A DNA stretch of 64,000 nt from Actinomadura_C alba. GTDB taxonomy: Bacteria; Actinomycetota; Actinomycetes; Streptosporangiales; Streptosporangiaceae. The stretch spans positions 1 through 64,000 of the forward strand of contig NZ_BAAAOK010000055.1 in the NCBI RefSeq assembly GCF_039530285.1. Reading direction: 5' to 3'. Positions 58,628 to 64,000 of the stretch are shown here, one piece after another. The first letter of the stretch is position 1; every line of letters begins with the position of its first letter. The notes beneath the pieces were generated by a model. It made no database searches and had not been told where the DNA came from. It saw nothing but the letters and a program-made list of their open reading frames with translations. The position numbers and the translations under genes were made by a program.

Positions 58628-59476
58628 TCACCCCGCGATCCGTACGGTCGTGGTGGTCCCCCAGATCGCCATGCCCAGCATCAGGTCGGCGATGTTGACG
58701 ACCACGATGCTGGTGCGCACCGCGCGGCCGACGGCGAGACCGACCCCCGCCGGGCCGCCGCTGGCGTGGAAGCCGTAGTAGCAGTGGATCAGCATGATCA
58801 GCACGGCGAATATGATCACTTTGCCGAACGACCAGAGGATGTCGTACGGCGGTAGGAACAGGTTGAAGTAGTGGTCATAGGTGCCACTGGACTGATCGAA
58901 GAAGATCGTCACCATCAGCCGGGTGGCGAAGTAGGAGGCGAGCAGCCCGATGACGTACAGCGGGATGACCGCCAGCATCCCGGCGATCAGCCGCGTGGTG
59001 ACCAGGAACGGCACCGACGGCACCGCCATCACCTCGAGCGCGTCGATCTCATCGCTGATCCGCATGGCGCCGAGCTGCGCGGTGAAGCCGCAGCCGACGG
59101 TCGCCGAGAGCGCCAGCGCGGACACGACCGGGGCGAGCTCGCGCGTGTTGAAGTACGAGGAGACGAAGCCGGTGAAGGCCGCCGTTCCCAGCTGGTTCAG
59201 GGCGTTGTAGCCCTGCAGGCCGACCTCGGTACCGGTGAAGAAGGTCATGAAGCCGACGATGGCCACGCTGCCGCCGATGACCGCGAGGCCGCCGGTGCCC
59301 AGGCTCACCTCGGCGAGGAGCCGCAGGATCTCGGTGCGGTAGCGGCGGATCGCGCGCAGGCTCCACGCGAGCGCCCGCGCGTAGAACGAGAGCTGGTGGC
59401 CGAGGTCCTCAAGCTCCTCGAGCGGCCGGCCCACGGCCCTGGACGCGGCCCGCCCCACTTTCCCAGGGGTGGTCAT
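58628..59476 (-). CDS. MlaE/YrbE-type permease, B subunit of Mce transporter
   Basis: 282 residues with five to six membrane segments. SNFNRELAP-like (YFNTRELAPVVSALALSATVG), GCGFTAQLGAMRISDEIDALEV and the ending VVNIADLMLGMAIWG are YrbE hallmarks, including the EQ/DEIDAL loop on the cytoplasmic side that contacts the ATPase. Together with the A subunit it forms the membrane channel driven by the ATPase at 60322. The ATG starts at 59476, directly after the stop of the A subunit. Confidence 0.94.
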   Translation of the reverse strand: MTTPGKVGRAASRAVGRPLEELEDLGHQLSFYARALAWSLRAIRRYRTEILRLLAEVSLGTGGLAVIGGSVAIVGFMTFFTGTEVGLQGYNALNQLGTAAFTGFVSSYFNTRELAPVVSALALSATVGCGFTAQLGAMRISDEIDALEVMAVPSVPFLVTTRLIAGMLAVIPLYVIGLLASYFATRLMVTIFFDQSSGTYDHYFNLFLPPYDILWSFGKVIIFAVLIMLIHCYYGFHASGGPAGVGLAVGRAVRTSIVVVNIADLMLGMAIWGTTTTVRIAG

Positions 59477-60325
59477 TCACATCCCCTTCTGCGGGACGAA
59501 CTGGAAGTAGAGAGCGCTGATCAAGAAGTTCTCCAGGAACAGCAGCATGAAGGTGATCACCACGGTCTGGTTCACCGCGTCGCCCACGCCCTTGGGTCCG
59601 CCCTTGGCGCCCAAGCCCTTATAGGCCGCCACCAGTGCGGCGGTGATCCCGAAGACGAACGCCTTGATCTCCGCCTGGATCAGGTCGGGCAGCTGCGCCG
59701 CGGCGTTGAAGGAGGCGAGGTAGGCCCCGGGCGTGCCACCCTGGAGCATGACGTTGAAGACGTAGCCGCCGCCGATGCCGACGACCGAGACCAGGCCGTT
59801 GAGGAAGAGCCCGACGAACGCGCAGGCGAACATGCGCGGCACGACGAGGCGGTGCAACGGGTTGATCCCGAGCACCTCCATCGCGTCGATCTCCTCACGG
59901 ATCTTGCGGGCCCCGAGGTCGGCGCACATGGCCGAGCCGGCCGCCCCGGCGATGAGCAGCGCGGTGACGAGGGGGCTGGCCTCGCGGACGATCGCCACGA
60001 CCGCCGTGGCGCCGGTGAAGGACTGCGCTCCGAGCTGCCGGATCAGGCCGCCGATCTGCAGTGACAGGATCGCGCCGAAGGGGATGGCGACCAGCGCCGT
60101 GGGCACGACCGTCACACTGACGATGAACCACGCCTGCTGGATGAACTCCCGCCACTGGAACGGCCACTTGAACGTGGCCCGGAACGTGTCGAGCACGAGG
60201 GCGAAGAACCGGCCGGGCTCCTTGACCGTGAGGTTCGCGACACCGTCGGTGACGGAACCGAACCCGGTGGCGACGCCGCCGTCCCTGGGGTCCTTCCGCC
60301 TCTCGCGCCGTGGGCGGCGGGTCAT
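59477..60325 (-). CDS. MlaE/YrbE-type permease, A subunit of Mce transporter
   Basis: 282 residues from ATG 60325, overlapping the ATPase stop by 4 bases (ATGA). A charged N-terminus (TRRPRRERRKDPRDG), then several membrane segments. GSAMCADLGARKIREEIDAM is the coupling loop to the ATPase; REASPLVTALLIAGAAG precedes it. The open frame upstream of 60325 is a shadow. Confidence 0.93.
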   Translation of the reverse strand: MTRRPRRERRKDPRDGGVATGFGSVTDGVANLTVKEPGRFFALVLDTFRATFKWPFQWREFIQQAWFIVSVTVVPTALVAIPFGAILSLQIGGLIRQLGAQSFTGATAVVAIVREASPLVTALLIAGAAGSAMCADLGARKIREEIDAMEVLGINPLHRLVVPRMFACAFVGLFLNGLVSVVGIGGGYVFNVMLQGGTPGAYLASFNAAAQLPDLIQAEIKAFVFGITAALVAAYKGLGAKGGPKGVGDAVNQTVVITFMLLFLENFLISALYFQFVPQKGM

Positions 60326-61353
60326 CGGCCAGGCCCTCCCATGGACGGCTGCGCACCCGCTACGGGTGTTCTGGAAGCGACGTGGCGCGGCCACTCCTGG
60401 ACCCAGTCGCGGCCGAGGTCGTCGATGAACGAGCCCGGCGGGGGCTGTACGCCGTGCGCCTTGAGCCATGATCCGGGTGGCGACTGGGATCGCCGGACCC
60501 CGCCGTCCGTCGGCATCAGTTGCGGCGGGATCGGCGGAAGCTGTCCGGGGTCGTGGCCCAGCTTGGCCTCGGCCTCGAGCTCGGAGACGTCCTTCTCCTC
60601 CGACATGCCGATCGGGCCGTGCCTGCGGGCGTTGAGGAACTGCCGGACGACCGGCTCCTCACTCGACAACAGCATCTCGCGCGGCCCGAACATGATCAGC
60701 TCGCGCCGGAACAGCAGGCCGATGTTGTCGGGGACCGTGCGGGCGGTGTTGATGTCGTGCGTGACGATCAGGAACGTCGCGCCGATCTGGGCGTTGAGGT
60801 CCACGATCAGTTGGTTCAGGTAGGCGGTGCGCACGGGGTCGAGGCCCGAGTCGGGCTCGTCGAACAGGATGATCTCGGGGTCGAGGACGAGGGCCCGGGC
60901 GAGTCCCGCGCGCTTGCGCATGCCACCGGAGATCTCACCGGGCAACTTGCCCTCGGCGCCGACCAGACCGACCATGTCGATCTTCTCCATGACGATGCGC
61001 CGGACCTCGCTCTCGCTCTTCTTCGTGTGCTCGCGGAGCGGGAAGGCGATGTTGTCGTAGAGGTTCATGGAGCCGAACAGCGCGCCGTCCTGGAACAGCA
61101 CCCCAAAGAGCTTGCGGGTCTCGTACAGCAGGTGCTCGGACAGCCGCGGGAGGTCGCGGTCACCGATCCAGATGTGGCCGCTCTCGGGTTTGAGCAGGCC
61201 GACGAGCGTCTTCAGGAACACCGACTTGCCGGTGCCCGACGGCCCGAGGAGCACGGAGATCTCTCCCGCCGGCAGCGTCAGCGACACGTCCGCCCAGATG
61301 GTCTGACGACCGAAGGCCTTGGTGAGTCCTTCGACCCTGATCTCGACGCCCAC
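60322..61353 (-). CDS. ABC transporter ATPase, Mkl/MceG family
   Basis: 343 residues. Walker A GPSGTGKS (37-44), signature ISGGMRKRAGLARALV, Walker B IILFDEPDSGLDP and the switch His in VTHDINTART. LARALVLDPEI resembles MlaF-type importers. A C-terminal extension of about 90 residues, Pro/Gly-rich and ending in VASRTPVAGAQPSMGG, follows the nucleotide-binding domain, as in mycobacterial Mkl. First gene of the mce operon. An inverted repeat lies 108-129 bases upstream. Confidence 0.94.
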   Translation of the reverse strand: MGVEIRVEGLTKAFGRQTIWADVSLTLPAGEISVLLGPSGTGKSVFLKTLVGLLKPESGHIWIGDRDLPRLSEHLLYETRKLFGVLFQDGALFGSMNLYDNIAFPLREHTKKSESEVRRIVMEKIDMVGLVGAEGKLPGEISGGMRKRAGLARALVLDPEIILFDEPDSGLDPVRTAYLNQLIVDLNAQIGATFLIVTHDINTARTVPDNIGLLFRRELIMFGPREMLLSSEEPVVRQFLNARRHGPIGMSEEKDVSELEAEAKLGHDPGQLPPIPPQLMPTDGGVRRSQSPPGSWLKAHGVQPPPGSFIDDLGRDWVQEWPRHVASRTPVAGAQPSMGGPGR

Positions 61354-61460
61354 TCGTCACCTTTCGTCCAGCCGGGGGGATTCCGGATCAATAGGCGAAC
61401 TCATTCGATTGTCCGGAGCCGACCACCCGGCGCCGGGTCGCCGCGCGTTGGTGACTACTT

Positions 61461-61482
61461 TCTGCTACTGGCGAGTAGCAGA
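61461..61482. promoter_or_regulatory. Perfect inverted repeat, candidate operator of the mce operon
   Basis: TCTGCTACT (61461-61469), GGCG, AGTAGCAGA (61474-61482): nine paired bases on each side of a 4-base centre, dyad-symmetric and AT-richer than its surroundings. The form TACTnnnnAGTA is typical of sites bound by dimeric TetR-family repressors. It lies about 108 bases upstream of mkl. The regulator is not in this window. Confidence 0.55.
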
Positions 61483-61676
61483 TCCTGGTGCAGACCACCG
61501 TAGCCAGGATTCCCGCAAATGGAAGGGGGTTCGACCCAGGATCCCGTACGATACGACCCAACGTGAGCGGATCGTTACTGAAGTCGGGCATTAGACTAGT
61601 CATCCAACAGCCGCGAGGACAAGGCCTTGATCGCGAAGGCTCCCGTGGAACGGCGGCGAGTCCCGCGGAACGCAAA

Positions 61677-61707
61677 AGGCGGCCACCCCCGGTGGGGATG
61701 ACCGCCT
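61677..61707 (-). terminator. Terminator after rplL
   Basis: On the minus strand AGGCGG-TCATCCCC pairs with GGGGGTGG-CCGCCT (two G-T pairs), with a short loop, followed by TTTTGCG. It lies 16 bases past the rplL stop and separates ribosomal genes from the mce operon. Confidence 0.75.
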
Positions 61708-61723
61708 CTGTGCGTGGAGTGGC

Positions 61724-62110
61724 TTACTTGACGGTGACCGTCGCGCCGGCCTTCTCCAGGGCCTCCTTGGCCTTGTCGGCCGCTTCCTTGTTGACCTTCT
61801 CCAGCAGCGCCTTGGGCGCGCTGTCGACGAGGTCCTTGGCCTCCTTGAGGCCGAGGCTGGTGAGCGCGCGGACCTCCTTGATGACCTGGATCTTCTTGTC
61901 GCCGGCACCCTCGAGGATGACGTCGAACTCGTCCTTCTCCTCGGGGGCCTCGGCCGCGGGGCCCACAGGGCCCGCCGGGCCGGCGACCGCCACGGGGGCG
62001 GCGGCCTTGACGTCGAAGACTTCCTCGAACTGCTTCACGAACTCGGACAGCTCGAGGAGGGTCATCTCCTTGAACGTGTCGAGCAGCTCGTCGGTGCTGA
62101 GCTTCGCCAT
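61724..62110 (-). CDS. rplL: 50S ribosomal protein L7/L12
   Basis: 128 residues. The N-terminal dimerisation domain (KLSTDELLDTFKEMTLLELS), an Ala/Pro/Gly hinge (PVAVAGPAGPVGPAAEAPEE) and the C-terminal factor-binding domain (VIKEVRALTSLGLKEAKDLV) are in place. The stalk recruits EF-Tu and EF-G. Last gene of rplJL. Confidence 0.98.
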   Translation of the reverse strand: MAKLSTDELLDTFKEMTLLELSEFVKQFEEVFDVKAAAPVAVAGPAGPVGPAAEAPEEKDEFDVILEGAGDKKIQVIKEVRALTSLGLKEAKDLVDSAPKALLEKVNKEAADKAKEALEKAGATVTVK

Positions 62111-62162
62111 GGTGTGTGTTCCTCCGGTGGTGCTTGGTTGCTAAGTCTTACGACCGCGGGTC

Positions 62163-62765
62163 TCAGTCCTCGGTGGACTCTGCCGCCTCAGCGGGCGCCT
62201 CGGCAGCCACGGGGGCTGCGTCGGCCGGCGCCTCGCTCGTCTCTCCGGCCTCTTCGCGCTTGGCCCGCAGCGCCTCGGCGAGCTGGGCCATCTGCGTCGG
62301 CAGGGCGTTGAAGGTGGCGGCCGCGTTGGCCATGGACGCCTTCATCGCACCGGCCAGCTTCGCGAGGAGCACCTCACGAGACTCGAGATCGGCGAGCTTG
62401 GTGATCTGCTCGGGGGACATCGCCTTTCCATCGACGACACCACCCTTGATCACCAGCAGCGGGTTGGCCTTGGCGAAGTCACGCAGGCCCTTGGCGGCCT
62501 CGACCACGTCGCCCTTGACGAACGCGATCGCCGACGGGCCCTGGAGCAGCTCGGCGAGCTGGCCCTCCACCCCGGCGTCGCGCGCGGCGATCTTGGTCAG
62601 CGTGTTCTTCACCACGGCGAACTTCGCATTGTCACCGAGGTTGCGGCGCAGTTCGCTGAGCTGCGCCACGGTAAGCCCGCGGTACTCGGTCAGCACGGCG
62701 CCGTTGGAGCTCTCGAACTCGGTCGTGAGCTCGGCAACCGCAGCCGCCTTTTCCGCCCTCGCCAT
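62163..62765 (-). CDS. rplJ: 50S ribosomal protein L10
   Basis: 200 residues from ATG 62765 with AAGGAGG upstream. ARAEKAAAVAELTTEFESS and EYRGLTVAQLSELRRNLGD begin it; GPSAIAFVKGDVVEAAKGLR follows. L10 forms the stalk base and represses its own operon by binding the leader RNA. An Ala/Glu/Pro-rich tail of about 25 residues is added to the usual length. Confidence 0.97.
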   Translation of the reverse strand: MARAEKAAAVAELTTEFESSNGAVLTEYRGLTVAQLSELRRNLGDNAKFAVVKNTLTKIAARDAGVEGQLAELLQGPSAIAFVKGDVVEAAKGLRDFAKANPLLVIKGGVVDGKAMSPEQITKLADLESREVLLAKLAGAMKASMANAAATFNALPTQMAQLAEALRAKREEAGETSEAPADAAPVAAEAPAEAAESTED

Positions 62766-62894
62766 GGGCCTCCTTCCCAACAAACATGAGTAGAGCCGTA
62801 CGATCACAGGCGGTTCGCGGCGAGCGTCCCCACCCGTACGTGATCGTGCACCCCGCCGTCGACCAGGGTCCGGCTGCGGCCCCGTACGCAAAAA

Positions 62895-62921
62895 CGCCCC
62901 GGTGCAGGTGCACACGGGGCG
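62895..62921 (-). terminator. U-tailed hairpin in the rplJ leader, candidate attenuator
   Basis: On the minus strand CGCCCCG pairs with CGGGGCG around a 13-base loop and is followed directly by TTTTTG. GTACGC/GCGTAC can extend the pairing outward. It lies downstream of the L10-leader structure and 130 bases before rplJ, so termination here would stop rplJL transcription. Confidence 0.65.
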
Positions 62922-62950
62922 CGTACGCACGGCCATCATCGTGCGGAACG

Positions 62951-63036
62951 GCTCTCGTCTCACCTGCGCGGGCCGCCCGCTGTCGCGGGACCTTCGATCA
63001 TCCTTGCGGATGACGACCGGCGGTCTTCGGCACTGC
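62951..63036 (-). ncRNA. L10 leader RNA (ribosomal protein L10 autoregulatory leader)
   Basis: The minus-strand RNA contains GCCGAAGACCGCCGGTC, a small hairpin TCATCC/GGATGA (62998-63013), the segment CGAAGGT, a hairpin CCCGC/GCGGG (62976-62989) and CCGCGCAGGTGAGAC, in the order I recall for actinobacterial rplJ leaders. Begins at the start predicted from the promoter. Known role of the class: L10 (or L10-L12) binds and shuts down rplJL. Confidence 0.6.
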
Positions 63037-63038
63037 AC

Positions 63039-63067
63039 AGAGTACGTGCCATTCACCCGGACCGCAA
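63039..63067 (-). promoter_or_regulatory. rplJL promoter
   Basis: -35 TTGCGG (complement of 63062-63067), exact 17-base spacer, -10 TACTCT (complement of 63039-63044). The -35 box overlaps the T-tail of the preceding terminator. Transcription would begin near 63032. Confidence 0.65.
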
Positions 63068-63103
63068 AACCGCGCCCCACGGTGGTGACCGTGGGGCGCG
63101 GTT
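63068..63103 (-). terminator. Terminator after the lipoprotein gene
   Basis: AACCGCGCCCCACGGT (63068-63083) pairs perfectly (16 bp) with ACCGTGGGGCGCGGTT (63088-63103) around a 4-base loop, with TTTT next on the minus strand. The best classical rho-independent terminator of the window. Confidence 0.88.
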
Positions 63104-63121
63104 CCGGCGAATGGACGGGCC

Positions 63122-63988
63122 TCAGGCGGTGCCGGGGCTCGGCATCCCCTTGAGGAGGTCGCCGAAGTCGCCGACCTCGGACGCGGGCGGCGCGGTGATG
63201 GTCACCGGCTGCCCGTAGTCCCGGTAGACGACGGTGATGGTGACCGGGGTCTTGGCGCCCGGGCCCGCCTTCATCACCATCTTCTGCGGCAACTGCTGTC
63301 CATCGACCCACAGGTCGAACAGCATGCTGTCCATGCCCGCCTCCCGAGCGGCCTTCTCGGTGGCCGCCCGCTTCTGCGGGTCCAGCTTGGCGGTCGCCTC
63401 GGAGACCTTGTAGGAACCGGTGAAGTGGGTCGTCTCGACGCCGTTGACGGTCTCCTTGCCCACCTCGCGCACGTCCTTGGAGGCGGTCAGCTGCTTCGTG
63501 GCCTGCACCGGGTCCATCTGCTGGGACTGCTGGAGAAGCTCATCGACGTTCATCCCGGACGCCTTGCTGATCGCGTCGAGCGGAAGCTTCATCCAGGGCT
63601 TGCCACCACCGACCTCGGCGAGCATGGGGATCTTCATGTACATCGCCTCGCCGAGGAGCATCGTCTGCATGCCCGCCATGGACTCGCCGCCCACGGTCAT
63701 CTGATCGAAGGTCATGTTGAAGGCGAGGGTCGGCTTGAGGCGGTACTGCATCGTGCCCGTCGCCTTCATGTTGTCATCGCCGGTGCCGCTCGACTCCATG
63801 GCCAGGTCGGCCTTGAACGAGGTGATCTCCCCGGTCTTCTGAGAGGTCTTGATGAGCGCCTGAGCGGCGGACAGGCTGACCGCCTTCCCCGCGCCCGCGT
63901 TGCCGCCGGAGTCCTCACCGAGACACCCGGTCACGGAGAGGGCGAGCGCGACACTGACGGCGGTGCCGGCGACGGATCGACGAATCAT
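63122..63988 (-). CDS. Lipoprotein, LppX/LprAFG-like
   Basis: 288 residues. Signal peptide with lipobox SVTGC (Cys22). The mature part (SFKADLAMESSGTGDDNMKA, GTMQYRLKPTLAFNMTFDQM, NGVETTHFTGSYKVSEA, DLWVDGQQLPQKMVMK) is a beta-rich fold as in LppX/LprAFG-type lipid-binding lipoproteins. Likely holds a lipid or glycolipid; the ligand is unknown. It sits upstream of rplJ in place of rplA, and ends with its own terminator, so it is separately transcribed. The N-terminus is 12 bases from the window edge and upstream signals are not visible. Confidence 0.85.
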   Translation of the reverse strand: MIRRSVAGTAVSVALALSVTGCLGEDSGGNAGAGKAVSLSAAQALIKTSQKTGEITSFKADLAMESSGTGDDNMKATGTMQYRLKPTLAFNMTFDQMTVGGESMAGMQTMLLGEAMYMKIPMLAEVGGGKPWMKLPLDAISKASGMNVDELLQQSQQMDPVQATKQLTASKDVREVGKETVNGVETTHFTGSYKVSEATAKLDPQKRAATEKAAREAGMDSMLFDLWVDGQQLPQKMVMKAGPGAKTPVTITVVYRDYGQPVTITAPPASEVGDFGDLLKGMPSPGTA

Positions 63989-64000
63989 ACGAAGGATTCC

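Larger units (their letters stand above)
61354..61723 (-). other. mce-operon control region and rplL downstream spacer
   Basis: 370 bases. From rplL downward it holds the rplL terminator (61677-61707), then a stretch of normal composition, a perfect inverted repeat (61461-61482), and about 100 bases before mkl. I could not identify a clear -35/-10 pair for the mce promoter. A 95-codon open frame here has no coding pattern and is not called. Confidence 0.6.
62766..63121 (-). other. rplJL leader and control region
   Basis: 356 bases with the full rplJL control apparatus: promoter (63039-63067), L10-type leader (62951-63036), a U-tailed hairpin (62895-62921) and a spacer to rplJ. It begins directly after the terminator of the lipoprotein gene. 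No protein gene seen. Confidence 0.75.

Noticed and set aside
61388..61675. 95-codon minus-strand open frame between rplL and mkl
   Set aside because: No ribosome-binding site, no family resemblance, and it contains the inverted repeat and runs up to the rplL terminator.

Overview
The window is a high-GC actinobacterial chromosome segment. It is almost entirely minus-strand coding and carries the main ribosomal and RNA polymerase gene block. The gene order, the LSGGQ-type and Mce families present, the frequent GTG/TTG starts and the zinc forms of S4, S14 and L36 all fit a filamentous actinomycete. A Streptosporangiales/Thermomonosporaceae-like organism is my inference from the mce operon next to rpoB; the sequence does not prove it.

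Reading along the plus coordinate, which is downstream to upstream for most genes: 1-4376 holds a cell-envelope and cofactor cluster of alanine racemase (cut by the window edge), NAD(P)H-hydrate repair enzyme, holo-ACP synthase and glmS. 4429-7922 holds two ABC-2 type exporters, each an ATPase plus a permease with overlapping stops and starts. A DUF389 membrane protein and a divergent secreted HNH lipoprotein follow. 9687-12133 is glmM and the rplM-rpsI operon. 12466-16007 holds three plus-strand exported or membrane proteins: a CAP-domain protein and two tandem paralogous Pro-rich single-pass proteins. 16027-21141 is truA and the alpha operon (infA, rpmJ, rpsM, rpsK, rpsD, rpoA, rplQ). A small winged-helix-like protein and a DUF1707 protein separate it from map-adk-secY. 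25518-35364 is the complete S10/spc operon set, and 35467-39741 is the str operon (rpsL, rpsG, fusA, tuf). 40170-41945 encodes a Tyr/Gly/Gln/Pro-repeat protein with a C-terminal membrane anchor. 42208-49580 is rpoBC.

Between rpoB and rplJL, which are normally adjacent, lies an 11 kb co-oriented mce operon: MceG-type ATPase, two YrbE permeases, MceA-F and two Mce-associated proteins. Almost every junction in it is translationally coupled. It is followed by a short tandem repeat array and preceded by a perfect inverted repeat that looks like a repressor operator. The window ends with rplJL, an L10-type leader carrying its own promoter and a U-tailed hairpin, and a lipoprotein gene.

Most of the genes serve translation and transcription (ribosomal proteins, IF-1, EF-Tu, EF-G, RNA polymerase, SecY, Map, Adk). 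A second theme is envelope precursor supply (GlmS, GlmM, Alr, AcpS). A third is envelope transport and surface proteins (Mce, ABC exporters, lipoproteins, CAP protein). I saw no tRNA, rRNA, CRISPR array, insertion sequence or prophage. Promoters with recognisable -35 and -10 boxes are visible before rplM, infA, rpsL, rpoB and rplJ. Stem-loop terminators follow most operons. All family assignments come from motifs and gene order read by eye.
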